This document shows, in pieces, positions 11,201-21,622 of a stretch of 64,000 bases of DNA. The notes under the pieces were generated by a model. That model did no database searches, was not told the DNA's origin, and was given only the letters and a program-made list of their open reading frames with translations. The first letter of the stretch is position 1; the number at the start of each line of letters is the position of its first letter. The position numbers were made by a program, and so were the translations under genes. Source of the DNA: Diogma glabrata (lineage: Eukaryota; Arthropoda; Insecta; Diptera; Cylindrotomidae); assembly GCA_963693315.1 (NCBI GenBank), contig OY856186.1:233405541-233469540 (forward strand), given 5' to 3'.

Positions 11201-12014
11201 AAATAAATAATATCTCTAAGACCTCTTTTTCTATTCATATCAAAAAGTTACATTTGTCATAATTTTAAAGTAACGTTCTTTCTACAATGGTAATAGAAGT
11301 AGTAGGTCATAGTCAAAAAGTTACATTTCTAAAATGGTCTCACCAAAACGCTACAAAATCCCCCAGCAATAGATCCGAGAGGTTGGTAATAACTTTATCC
11401 GAGAGGTTGGTAATAACTTTATCAAATGTTCTATTCCACCATTAATGGATAACGAAGGTAACCCTGTAACCAGAACCCAAACGACGGCAGATTTGCGGCT
11501 ATGTTGCTGCTAACTCTGTCGTCGATGATTTCGGTGTATATCCGCCGATCATTCCACCTACCCAATCATCAATAAACAAAATTTAATTCCGTCCAAGAAT
11601 TGTGGGTCAACACTGCTTAATCTAGATCTTAGCAAATCTGCTGGTCTGGAAGTTTAAAGTATGCTTAACATAGGGGTTGTAAGAATTAAACAAAAAAGAC
11701 TTCTAAATTACAGGGCTGCTGCAATGACCCTGCGAACCGTCCTTCTATCTCTACAAGCTCTTTTATCAGCCGCCGAACCTGATGATCCACAAGATGCAGT
11801 TGTTGCAACACAGTACAAACAGAATCATGAAATGTTTTTATTAACAGCAAAACATTGGACCAATGTATATGCTGGTGGTCCTCATAAATTTTCCGAATGT
11901 GATACACAAATCCAACGTTTAATAGATATGGGTATTGAAGAACACACAGCTCGAGCTGTTCTCTCTAGATATAACTGGAATTTAGAAAAAGCAACAGAAC
12001 ATTTATTTAGTTAG
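8226..12014 (+). CDS. UBE2K: Ubiquitin-conjugating enzyme E2-25K (UBE2K), four exons
   Basis: Exons are 8226-8279, 8910-9062, 9121-9203 and 11714-12014, with GT/AG ends throughout, joining to 196 residues plus stop (family about 200). The protein is a class II E2 that accepts ubiquitin from E1 and builds Lys48 chains in the cytosol. The UBC fold runs from about residue 4 to 150. It includes RGEIAGPPDTPYEGG, YPFNPPKV, the HPN motif at residues 78-80 (IWHPNIS) and the active cysteine at 89 in GAICLDILKD, then MTLRTVLLSLQALL and EPDDPQDAVVA. A C-terminal UBA domain follows (QIQRLIDMGIEEHTARAVL). Intron 1 is 630 bp, intron 2 only 58 bp and intron 3 2.5 kb, filled with LINE debris. The ATG at 8226 gives the family start MAVSRIKREFKEV. 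The 3' end is tail-to-tail with SANBR. Confidence 0.95.
9770..10540 (+). pseudogene. Degenerate LINE reverse transcriptase remnant in UBE2K intron 3
   Basis: In broken frames the plus strand reads YPYFNRGLAELHSMATIFSD (the fingers GFRxGRST region), FVHINDVRKVFSNSNCHLF (LYINDL...C.LFADD region) and, at about 10395-10530, NIADLTIFYKYIMDEGT and EIKSILPEQANQSRYTRA. The last two resemble the C-terminal tail of the LINE at 278-3962. A 26-bp tandem duplication (AATATGAATAGAGATATTGA) lies at 10257-10307. This is an old, multiply mutated copy with no function. Confidence 0.65.
10541..11370. repeat. Unclassified repeat sequence in UBE2K intron 3
   Basis: Motifs of the type CACCAAAA(A/C)GxTAC and AAAAAGTTACATTT recur at about 10520, 10672, 11245, 11312 and 11340. 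A pogo-like terminus (CAGTACAATCTCGCTTAACG) is at about 10889, but no matching right end was found. A 50-residue open stretch at about 11040-11190 (PTPGIEQFQTDQLVEICDCC) is not recognised. Confidence 0.35.
11374..11655 (+). pseudogene. LINE fragment matching the 41.7-44.6 kb element
   Basis: About 280 bp is clearly homologous to 42775-43020. Shared stretches include GAGAGGTTGG(T/C)AATAA, CCGCCGATCATTCCACCT, GTCCAAGAATTGTG and TCTAGATCTTAGCAAATCTG, the last encoding the DLSKSAG fingers block of the reverse transcriptase. A 28-bp tandem duplication (CCGAGAGGTTGGTAATAACT) is at 11399 upstream. The fragment ends about 60 bp before UBE2K exon 4. Confidence 0.8.
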
Positions 12015-12882
12015 TTTTAAAATTTATATATATTTAAATAAAAAGAACAACAAAAACAGTAACAGGAAACAAAATTGAATTTGTTTAAGAACTAATTTCA
12101 AATTTTCGTCTATTTTTCTATTTATTACTATTTGTTAATTTTAAACTTTTTTTTTCTTTAATTTTTTTTCATGTTCTTTCCATGGTTTTTTATTTTTATG
12201 ATAAATTTAACAAAAAAAAAAAACAGAAATTCTCAATATCATTCCTTAATAATTTTTTTCTGTTTTAAAATTATGCTTAAATAAATAATATTTTCGGTTT
12301 TCATTCAATTGTTTAATAAAAAAAATAAGAATTAATTATTTATATATAAATAAAACTGTAAAGATTTTTTTCTTTCGTTTTCCAAGATGTTTCTGTTACA
12401 AAAATTTAATTGCATTTAAAAATTCAATAAGTTTTAGTAATAAAATAAACAAAAGAAAATAAAAAATTACTTTTTATTAAATTTTAAATAAATAAAAAAG
12501 AAAAAGTTTATTTTGTTTAATATTTTTTTGTAATTATGAGATAAATTTGTTGTAAATTGTTTTTTGATATAATAAATTAAAAAAGAAAAATGTTAATAAA
12601 TGTGAACTTGATTTATTAACTAATATGAATTAAGCAATATAATTGAAAAGACATTTTTTTGTATGAATTAAAAATGAATTATTAGAAATAAATTAAGGAA
12701 ATTAAGGAAAAAAAGGTTTTGTTCTTGAATATGTGGGATGTGTTAGTAGTTTAATATAAGCGGCTGGTGACGACATCTATATTTGACTATTTTAACCGTA
12801 TTAAACGACGTCAAAATAAGCTTTGAGCTCACTACAAGTATTCTGGGAGAGAAAAATGCTACACCCTAGTTTACATTTAAAA
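12015..12882. other. Convergent 3' untranslated/intergenic region, UBE2K and SANBR
   Basis: Very AT-rich sequence between the stop codons of two convergent genes. AATAAA-type signals are plentiful on both strands (for example AAATAAAAAG at about 12036 for UBE2K), so the true polyadenylation sites cannot be chosen. No other feature is seen. Confidence 0.5.
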
Positions 12883-15289
12883 CTATTTTCCGTTGTTTTG
12901 AATTTTTGTTTTTGAATTTCTTTGTTTTAAATTTTCACGCCATTCTGATTCTAATTTCATATAACTGCCACCATTACTATAATTTTGATATTGAATATTT
13001 ACATCACTACCTGTACGTTTTTCAACCATTGCTATAACTTGTTTCATCGCACGTTCCTCAAATTCTCGTTGATTATCTTGATTGCTCCGTGCGGACATTT
13101 CTCCGGACCAGTAGCGTCCACATGATAATTTAATACGACGTTTGTTGCGTTTATGTCTATATCGTGTTGGGCGATCTTCATCTGATTCTCCACCATCACT
13201 ACTCGATGAATATCGTTTTGGAGTAGGCGCAGCTTTATCACCACTAGAATCGGTATCACTGCTACTTTCGTATAAAACGGAATTTGGTCGATGATTCATT
13301 TTGATTTTCCCATTTTTTCCACAATTTTCATCAATGTGAATTGTGGGAAGAAGTCCTTGTCTTGATCGATACGGAAGAATTGCTATTCCCGACCACCATG
13401 GCTCACCGTTCGATGGTGTCGTTTTTGCGGTTGGCATTTCAAATAAACATCCACCTTCTCCAGCTACTTGAACTAGTTGATAGATGGCTCTGTCCCGATC
13501 ATTATCTATTTGTACAGTGTGCTCACGTGATATGCAACCATTAGGTATCGTTAACGTTTCATAACGAAAAGCCTGTTGGTTACAACATGGATAACGCCCT
13601 CCAGGACCCGCTGTTCGACCTTCTGACACAGGTCCTAAAAATTGTGCTTGATCCGGATGATACTGACACCATAACATTTGATAAACTGGAAAATGAGTTT
13701 CACAAACCGAACAGTACAAAAAATGACAATGACCCCATAATTTCCAATAAACTTTTCTCCACGATTTCAATTCTTTATAAATCGTTGAAACATAATTTGT
13801 TATATTCCAATTTGTATCACGAGTATGCTGACTTATTACTTGTCCCCAACGATTTATTCTCATATTTTGTGGTAAACAGTAAATGTATGTACTTACGGCT
13901 GAAGTTAAGAATTTTCCGCAACGATTACATTTAAATAATCCAGCTAAACTAGCAAAATGTCCCCGTAACGATTGTGTTTCCGGTTCACATAAGCTTTGTA
14001 TCATTTTCGTCCATAACCTTGGAACAACTCGATCTTTTTTATCTTTTACTAATTCTAATTCAAGATTTGTGAACATTGCCGCTAATCGTGTTACAATACC
14101 ATCGTTCAAACAAGATAGATTAGCTGACGCTTTTACCACATCGTTAAGTCGTGAATGACAAAATGAAAGGCAATCTATGAGAAGTGGCTCCATTTGTAAA
14201 AAACTGGCTGACACTAATATCGGAACAACATTTGATGGATCAAGTGATGGTATATCGTCGGATGATAAAGACTCTCGTTTCACCCATTTCATCAACCACT
14301 CAAATATTTGAAGATCACAATGAACCGATATGTCCATATCTTCGAGTTTTTGTTCTAAAATTTAAATAATATTATTAAACTGTTTTTTATGATAAGTAAA
14401 ACAAAACATTACTCGATCCCATTGTTACGTCAGCAAAATATCCCATTTTTGATACCAACAATTTTTGAGGACAGGTAAAATCACGGGAAGCTCCTTTAAC
14501 TTCATCACATACATGTATGACAACTTCATTATCATTACGATTATCCATATTCATCGGACTTATTGATTTTCGACGTGAACGACTTTGTGGTAAACTTAAA
14601 TTATTTGTGCCATCATGAATGTTATTACCATTATTGCTCTGTTTTGGATTAATTCGAAGGCTAGATCCTTCCATATTATGGTTTGTTTCTCCTAAACCTG
14701 AACCCGATGATGCAGATGACTGTTGTGGTGGCTTAAAATCAAAAATTTGTTGAGCTTGTATTCGGCCATTTTGATTACCGGTTTTTACTGATTTATTTAA
14801 ATTATTATTCTGATTTATGTGTAAAATTTCTGCATTTGAGTTTATTGGGCATATAAATGGTAAAACTGAATCTAAAATTCCTTCATCGATAAATTCACTA
14901 AGCTTTTCGCTCAAAGCTGGATTCAATAAAGTTTGCGGCTCCGCTGTGTTGTCAGATTTTAATTTTTGTGATTTACCATTCTGTACCGAACGTTTTCTTC
15001 CGTATTTATCACCAGCCTTATCCTTTGCCACCATTAAGTTTGTTAAATCATTTAACTCATTATCATTTTCATTTATTTCTGAAGTTTTTGCCGTCATAAA
15101 TTGAGGATTTTTTAATAATAAATTATTTACGAGTACATTTTTGGAAAGCTGATTATAATCGATTGGTATTGAATTCGAATTATTTGTTCCTCCTGTTATT
15201 GATTCATTTAGTTGAAGTGTTAGCTTTAAAAATTCCAAAAATTCTGGCATCGATATTATACCAAAATCAGTAATATCGTCTGATGGCAT
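12883..15289 (-). CDS. SANBR: SANBR/KIAA1841-like BTB-domain protein, two exons
   Basis: The exons are 15289-14413 and 14354-12883, split by a 58-bp intron (donor TCGA|GTAATG, acceptor AATTTTAG|AAC). They join to 782 residues plus stop. Residues about 1-250 are low-complexity, rich in Asn, Ser and Gln. From about 255 the family core begins with VVIHVCDEVKG and DFTCPQKLLVSKMGYF, then crosses the intron into VSVHCDLQIF-like sequence (MDISVHCDLQIFEWLMKWVK), a BTB fold. The conserved C-terminal region follows, with CNRCGKFL, RINRWGQVI, LKSWRKVYWKLWGH, CQYHPDQAQF and YPCCNQQAFRYETL. In mammals the protein regulates class-switch recombination; its role in insects is not known to me. No N-terminal SANT domain is seen. 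The first in-frame ATG is used, since an in-frame stop lies just upstream of 15364. Confidence 0.9.
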
Positions 15290-15798
15290 TTTTATTGAAC
15301 TTGATAATTTGGATGATAATTTTATCGTTATTTCATTGATTGGTTTTATATATTTGGAATTCAAAAATTAAATAAATTATTTTTTTATGCTGTTAATAAA
15401 TATTAATATTTAATATTATTATTTATAAAACACAATAATTTCAGAATAAATTTTTCACGTAAACGTTTGATTATTAAAAAATAAAATTGCTTACTTGATA
15501 AATTTTGTTACAAACAATCTTACATGCTTCTATGGCAACCATGAAATTGCTTTAAAAAAAATTCAACTTATTACTGTAAAAGAAGATTATAAAATTTATA
15601 TTTATATTATTATTTATTTAATTTATAATAATAAATTAAATTAAAAAGTTTATTGAACGAAATTCAAATAAATAAATTTGTTATAATTATAACATAACGA
15701 GCGCACTTTTTTTATTTTATTAGTTGGTATAAGTGATATAAAGAAATTCTTCCATATGAAAATCAACTTCTATGACCTTTTCCGCTTAAACTTTCAAC
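15290..15798. promoter_or_regulatory. Shared divergent promoter region of SANBR and RpS17
   Basis: Only about 510 bp separates the two start codons, so both promoters must lie here. A pyrimidine-rich CCTTTTCCGCTT at about 15775-15787, 12 bases before the RpS17 ATG, resembles the 5' terminal oligopyrimidine tract of ribosomal protein mRNAs. No TATA box could be assigned with confidence in this AT-rich stretch. Confidence 0.5.
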
Positions 15799-16468
15799 AT
15801 GGTGAGTGTTTTTAATATGAAATTGATCAAAAAATTTAATAAAATGTAGATCATCTATCCAAATTTTAAATGAAATAATGGTTAAATCGATTAATTGGGT
15901 GTAGTTGTAACGATGTTTGTGTTAATTATATTGAGATATGATGCTGTTTCATTGGAAATTTGATAGTAAACTAATGTCAGTGAAATAAATAAATTTGTGA
16001 ATTTAAATATTATAGGGTCGTGTAAGAACAAAAACCATCAAAAAGGCTGCTAAAGTCATTATTGAAAAATATTACACCAGATTAACTTCAGATTTTCATA
16101 CCAATAAAAGAATATGTGAAGAAGTTGCAATAATTCCAACTAAACCACTTAGAAATAAAATTGCTGGGTGAGTTTTTCTTAAATATCATGTTGAAGTTGA
16201 TTTATATTTTTTAATGTTTTGTTTTAGTTATGTTACACATTTAATGGGACGTCTTCGTCATTCTCAAGTTCGTGGAATTTCAATTAAATTACAAGAAGAA
16301 GAAAGAGAACGTAGGGATAATTATGTACCCGATGTTTCTGCATTAGAACAAGAGGATATTATTGAAATTGATCCAGAAACTAAAGAGATGTTAAAAATGT
16401 TGGATTTCAATAACATTCCTGGACTCCAACTTACACAACCAACACAAAATTTTAATAGACGTAATTAA
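15799..16468 (+). CDS. RpS17: Ribosomal protein S17 (eS17), three exons
   Basis: The exons are 15799-15801 (the ATG alone), 16016-16167 and 16228-16468. They encode 131 residues, the usual length of insect eS17, a component of the small ribosomal subunit. The protein begins [20 protein letters not shown], followed by [40 protein letters not shown], and the acidic tail [20 protein letters not shown]. The splice sites are ATG|GTGAGT, ATTATAG|GGT, GCTGG|GTGAGT and TTTTAG|TTA. Splitting directly after the initiator ATG is common in ribosomal protein genes and lets the promoter-proximal intron carry regulatory sequence. A TOP-like tract lies just upstream. The frame is intact and no retrocopy features are present, so this is the functional gene. 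Confidence 0.97.
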
Positions 16469-17234
16469 GAATTTTGATTATGAAAAAATGTAAATAACAT
16501 CTTTGGTACATTGAAAATAAGTAATACAGAAGGTAAAAATGTGTTTTAATATTTTCAGTGTTGTATTTTAAGATAATTTCAATTGCTCCATTGGAATAAT
16601 CACTAAATTCATTTTTTCCCATTTCAAATTTGTGAATACTAATAAAAATATTTGTGTCAAAAGGTTTCTACATGTCATGCAAATTAAGACTAAAAAGTGT
16701 CAAATATATATTTAAAAGAAATTTAGAACAGCTTGGCTAAGAGAGCATTCAGACAGCTTAGTCGACAGATAAAATCGAGGTACTTGCACTCAACAATGTT
16801 TCGCCTCCACGAAAACAGTGGAGCGGAATTTGATACCAGGCGCTACTGTGTAAATGAAGTAGATGCTTATAGATTTATGTCCAACTGGAATTATCTTTTA
16901 GTAAAGTTTTGAACTAAAAACAGAACTGTTTACTGCCGGCCAGTCAGCTTAAGAGTTCATCAATACCCGACTATAATAAATTTCAGAAGTTCGTTCCACT
17001 AACAAAATCTTCAAATCTATCTTTCGGGAGTTAAGTTAAAATGTTAAGTTTCGTTTTGCCTAAAACATTTTGTATTAATATACAAATTTAATGATTACAA
17101 CAATAATATGTTTTTAAACTTTGGGCCACAGTTATAAGAACGTAATCCTATTTAATCAAAAGTTTGAAATCTTTACAGTTAATCCCGTTACATCGGCAAT
17201 CTGAATTCGTTGTATTTTTCGACCTAACGAAAGC
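16469..17234. other. RpS17 3' region and intergenic sequence
   Basis: AATAAA occurs at about 16641 (TAATAAAAATATTTG) as a possible RpS17 polyadenylation signal. The remainder to 17234 shows no recognisable gene or repeat. Confidence 0.4.
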
Positions 17235-17238
17235 TACA

Positions 17239-17362
17239 GACCTACAATCAATTTGTCAATCAATTCTTAAACGAAAATAAACGAAATAAAATTTAGTGTA
17301 AAAATCCCCTAAATTTTATTTCGTTTATTTTCGTTTTCAATTGATTGATTGAGTCATGTCCC
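17239..17362. repeat. Foldback element, family G, copy 2
   Basis: ACAGACCTACAATCAATTTG at the left and the complement of AATTGATTGATTGAGTCATG at the right frame a hairpin whose centre is AAAATTTAGTGTAAAAATCCCCTAAATTTT-like. It matches the hairpin at 5650-5793 over nearly its whole length. Confidence 0.8.
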
Positions 17363-17512
17363 TCTAAATGACTAAAGTCACATCGCATCAATTTTCGTAT
17401 TGTTTTTTTACGTCTCAAGTCATTTTATACGACAGATGTCACTTTTATGACATTTTAGACGAGTCAATTTTTTGTGGCAATAATTTTTTCAAATGGCTTT
17501 AATTGTTTTTTT

Positions 17513-17760
17513 TATACGATCGTGCAAAAAGTGACTTTTTTGTGCACTATGTACTCTGTGCCAAAAGTTTAATTTTTTGCACTCGTGCAAAAAGTACCTT
17601 ACTAGTGCAAAAAGTACCTTAAGATCGTAGAAAAAATCGTTGTGTGCAACACGTGCAAACAGCATGTTTGTTGCACTCAGCATGCTTGCAGTTCTCGACT
17701 TCGTCTCGAGCGTCAAACTTTATGCATCGTGCAACAAATATGCTCTTTTTGCACTAATTA
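17513..17760. repeat. GTGCAA-rich inverted/tandem repeat block
   Basis: TCGTGCAAAAAGT or a close variant appears at about 17520, 17584 and 17606. The complement-like CTTTTTGCAC occurs at about 17746 and 17570. AGTGCAAAAAGTACCTTA is tandemly duplicated. The terminal copies (TCGTGCAAAAAGTGAC and CTCTTTTTGCACTAA) are roughly inverted, suggesting a degenerate small DNA element. Confidence 0.5.
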
Positions 17761-17880
17761 CACAAATAACTATTGTGAAATTGAAGAACCTAAAATGTAA
17801 GTTTTTTTTTAGTTTTGGAGTTTTTTCGTTTCAGAATTTTTAGTTATAGTCGTGACCGTTTTTATCGACTTCAATAATAC

Positions 17881-20552
17881 TAGTCAATATTTATATTCCA
17901 CCAGTAAGCAGCTGTGATATAGGTTATGAACCGTCCATAGGACATTTATTTTATACCAAAGACTGTCTAATTCTGGAAGATGTGAACGCGCACCATGATC
18001 TATGGCACTCACATCTAAACACTGATCCACGAGGTGAAAGCATTGCTGGTCAAATTGACGGCTCCAATTTTGGAGTCCTCAACGAACCACAACCGACAAG
18101 GGTAACAAACAACTCATACTCTTCTCCAGATATCTCCCTTGCCAGTATGTCACTAATGCCTGTTGCAGAATGGAGAACTGAAATTGCATTGGGTTCAGAC
18201 CACGTGCCGATCATAATCACCTTAAGCCGTTCCATAAATCAAATAAATTCCGAGAAAAAGACATATATTAATTTTAACAAAGCTGACTGGGAAAACGTTA
18301 CAAATTTTACCGAACTTGAATTAAGTAAGCAATTTTTACTATTTGACACCCTCTCTGGGGAAAAACAATTCAGAGAAATTTTTAATAAGGCAAGAGCTCA
18401 CTACATATCAGCTGGCAGAATCCAAAAAATAAAACCAAACTTGCCACATGAAGCGTGTGTGCTTTCTAATAAAAGGGATGACATCCGTAAAGCAGATCCA
18501 GCCGACTCCAGAATTCCGGACCTAAACAAACAAATTAACAAATTGGTCACGGACCATAAAAGAAACAAATGGAGAGAGTTAGTGAGAGAATCAAACCTGG
18601 GTACTAGTAAAAGTCTTTGGAAGGTCTTTAAGGGCCTAACTCATCCTCGACAACCACAAAATAATTGCATGATCTCCTTCGACGATATCCCCATTGACAA
18701 CCACAGGAAATGCGCAAACAAATTTAACATTCAGTTTACAGAAAAGCAGCGTAAACACGAAAAAGAAACCAGATCAGAGTTGAGACACATGCGCAAACTT
18801 AACACTGACAACTTGGAGGATATTATATTTTCCGAAGAAGAGGTGGGGAATGCAATGAAAATTAAGCCATCAAAAGCTATAGGACCCGACGGCATCTCAG
18901 CCATCATGTTCACACAAACACATCGGACCCAAAGGTTTGAACTTCCTCACTACTACACTTAATACATCTCTAAATACACTACAGATACCAAATATCTGGA
19001 AAACTGCAAGAATCAGCCCCATTTTGAAACCAGGAAAACCGGAAGAAAAGTGAGAGTCCTACAGACCAATATCCATTCTTTCATCGGTCGCAAAACTCTT
19101 TGAAGCACTTCTGCTCCCTCAGCTGACAAGATCCTGTAATTTGGCGCCACACCAACATGGCTTCCGGCGAGCACACAGTACAACCACCGCGCTACACAGA
19201 ATACAAAACCAGATCAGTGATGGTCTGAATCAAAAACAACCATGCGCTAGAACAATTTTAGTCGCACTTGACCTGTCAAAAGCATTCGACATAGTGTCGC
19301 ACGCTGCTCTATTGGATGATATCTTCAATACTAACTTGCCAGGTTTAATGAAGCGCTGGTTGTGCAATTACCTCAGAGGTCGCCAAACATATGTTGAGTT
19401 CCGTAACAGCAAGTCCAAAATGAGAGTGCTAAGACAAGGAGTTCCTCAAGGCGGAGTTCTCTCACCGTCATTGTTCAATCTCTACCTAAGCAGTTTGCCT
19501 ACTCCACTAGAAGGAATAACTATCACGTCATATGCAGACGACTGCACAGTGCTTACAACGGGAAATAACCTGCAGCAACTCACAAATATCCTGAATACCT
19601 ACCTTAATACTCTGAATGATTGGTTTAAAACCAGAAAACTAAAACTTTCCACTGAAAAGACCACCTCTACACTTTTCACCACATGGACGAAGGAGGTAAA
19701 TTCAACACTAAACATCTGCATAGACAACATACTTATTCCTACAGTAAAAAATCCGAGACTGCTGGGTGTAACATTCGACCCACTGCTTTAATTTAATGCT
19801 CATGCACAACTAATAAACTCAAGTTTGAAAAACAGGAATAACGCATTGAAAACACTAGCGAGTAGTTCATGGGGCAAAAATAAAAACACGATCTTAACAA
19901 CGTACAAAGCAATAGGAAGATCCATTATAAATTATGCTGCACTCATATGGACCCCTCAAGTTGCCAACACTCACTGGAATAAGTTACAAACAACACAAAA
20001 TGGTGCCTTGCGAACAACAACCGGATGTCACCTGATGGCCCACCGCAATCACGAGGAAAGTAACATATTGCCGGTCCGTGAACATAATGAAATGCTAACC
20101 AAACAAGATCTGTTGGCCTGTCACAAAGAGCAACATCCTTGCAATGACATTTTAACTACAATAGAACCACCCAGAGACATAAGGAAGACAGCGAGATGCT
20201 TTCTGCAAGATATCAGAGAGAGCCAGGTTTCTGGTAACATCGACGAATCTACATATAGAACCGGCTTAAAAACACTCCACACCAAAACGGTCGAAAACGC
20301 AATAAAGAACTATATTCCAAATCGTGTTCTTAACCGAAAGCCACCAAAAGTCGCTGCCGAAGAGAAGAGAAGACAAGTGTCCCGCATGTGAGGGCACGCC
20401 ACACGATGTAGACCACCTATTTAATTGTCCTGAAAATGAAACAAACTTGACGAAGGAAGATTTGTGGTACCGCCCAAGGGCAGTAGCAGAGTTCCTGAAC
20501 CTGGACATGGAGCCGGAGGATTAGCACCAAAACTGTCGCTACAACAACAACA
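17881..20552 (+). mobile_element. 5'-truncated LINE (family B) with 13-bp target duplication and (CAA)n tail
   Basis: ACTTCAATAATAC occurs at 17868-17880 and again at 20553-20565, directly abutting the element, and is taken as the target site duplication. The element starts inside the endonuclease (NAHHDLWHSHLNTDPRGE) and carries a reverse transcriptase. It ends with a zinc-knuckle-like CPACEGTPHDVDHLFNCP block, a stop codon and a tail CTACAACAACAACAA. Frameshifts at about 18935 and 20380, plus a stop near 19051, make it non-functional. A shorter copy of the same 3' end lies on the minus strand at 44620-44870. Confidence 0.9.
17982..20524 (+). pseudogene. LINE family B endonuclease-RT ORF, broken
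   Basis: The first open part (17982-18962) holds the endonuclease end, with SSPDISLASMSL and EIALGSDHVPIIITL (the SDH catalytic block), a basic linker (DHKRNKWRELVRESNLGTS) and the fingers start SKAIGPDGISAIMF. After a frame break, 19141-19791 holds HQHGFRRAHSTTTALHRIQN, LVALDLSKAFDIVSHAALL, GVPQGGVLSPSLFNLYLSSL and the catalytic SYADDCTVL, so the active-site YADD itself is intact. Then come the thumb (NPRLLGVTFDP) and, at 19825-20391, NRNNALKTLASSSWGKNKNT and IINYAALIWTPQ. A short deletion near 20375 shifts the frame before the final Cys/His block, which ends at the stop at 20522. Confidence 0.88.
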
Positions 20553-20565
20553 ACTTCAATAATAC

Positions 20566-21054
20566 CAATTTTTAAGCGACGTGACATGACACGACTTCAG
20601 TAATCGGGGTGATGGCTTTTGTGTTCTCAACTTATGTTGTTCTCAAACATATCTTCAGAGGTTTACGCGGCTTCCATATTTGGTTATCGGTCCGGTAACT
20701 GTATGGACTGTGGAACTGACTTCTTTCAAAAAAATCTTAAATCAGTATAAATTCCGTACGCAATATAAACATTTGTAGAGCTTCACCATAATAATAATTA
20801 AGCGTTAAACATTTAGGATGAACTTAAAAGTATAAATTAAGGGATGAACAAATTATTTTAAACTTGCATATAAATAACAGTTTATAACTTATCTAAAAAT
20901 AAAATTAATAGTTGATGCCAAAAACTAATAAAACTGCAATAGTAATTAAATTTTTCTGCGATCCACTTGCAACAGTCAGACAAAAAATGTAAGTAGCATT
21001 TTCATTATTTAAATACTAAAACTACCTTATAAATATATGTTACAGAATCAAATA
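20566..21054 (+). other. COX7A upstream region with probable 5' UTR intron
   Basis: No gene is seen at 20566-20900. A donor-like AAAAAAT|GTAAGT (GT at 20989) and an acceptor TGTTACAG ending at 21045 would remove a 57-bp intron just upstream of the COX7A ATG at 21055. The transcription start is not identified. Confidence 0.45.
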
Positions 21055-21320
21055 ATGGCACTTCCAGAATCCTTAGTCAAAAACTATAAAAAATTTCAGG
21101 TAATATCAATTAACAAAAAAAATAATTGTTATGTAAAAATTATAATTATTGAACAAAATATATGTATATATATTTCCAGGCACCTAATGGAGTGCCTGTT
21201 TTTTTAAAAGGAGGACCATTAGATAAAGGATTATTTGGAGTCACTGTAGCTCTCTGTGGTGTTGGCCTTATTTCAGTTTTTCATATGATTTATGTAATGG
21301 GCTTTACAAAACGAAAATAA
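21055..21320 (+). CDS. COX7A: Cytochrome c oxidase subunit 7A-like protein, two coding exons
   Basis: The exons are 21055-21099 and 21180-21320, joined across an 80-bp intron (TTTCAG|GTAATA and TTTCCAG|GCA), giving 61 residues plus stop. The protein begins MALPESLVKNYKKFQ and continues APNGVPVFLKGGPLDKGLFG, then one membrane-spanning helix (VTVALCGVGLISVFHMIYVM) and a basic tail GFTKRK. The G(V/L)PV(F/H)LKGG block followed by a single helix is the signature of subunit VIIa, a small inner-mitochondrial-membrane subunit of respiratory complex IV. No separate long presequence is visible, and the short N-terminus itself may act as the import signal. It could equally be the COX7A2L-type paralogue. 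It is tail-to-tail with the metallophosphoesterase gene, with 302 bp between stops. Confidence 0.85.
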
Positions 21321-21622
21321 ATAGTCTAGATAATGATTCTTATATAGTGTGGGTGATATAATAAGGTTTTTTTTGTTTGAATTTATTTACTTAAAAAACT
21401 AGAAAATTAATAAAAAGGAACATAATTAACAGTCAAATTTATATCCTTTTGTTTGATTAGCGTTATCCTACGTTTTTGAATTCCATATAATATTATCATA
21501 AATAATAAAAATAATTGAAGCCTTTCACTAATAATAATAAATATATATACACATAAAATAAAATAAAAACAGTTAACCCAACAAAAATGGCACATTATAA
21601 TTTATTTGCCGAATAAATACTT

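Noticed and set aside
13587..13934. Plus-strand ORF of 115 residues opposite SANBR
   Set aside because: It is an antisense shadow of the conserved SANBR coding exon; the minus-strand product has clear family motifs.
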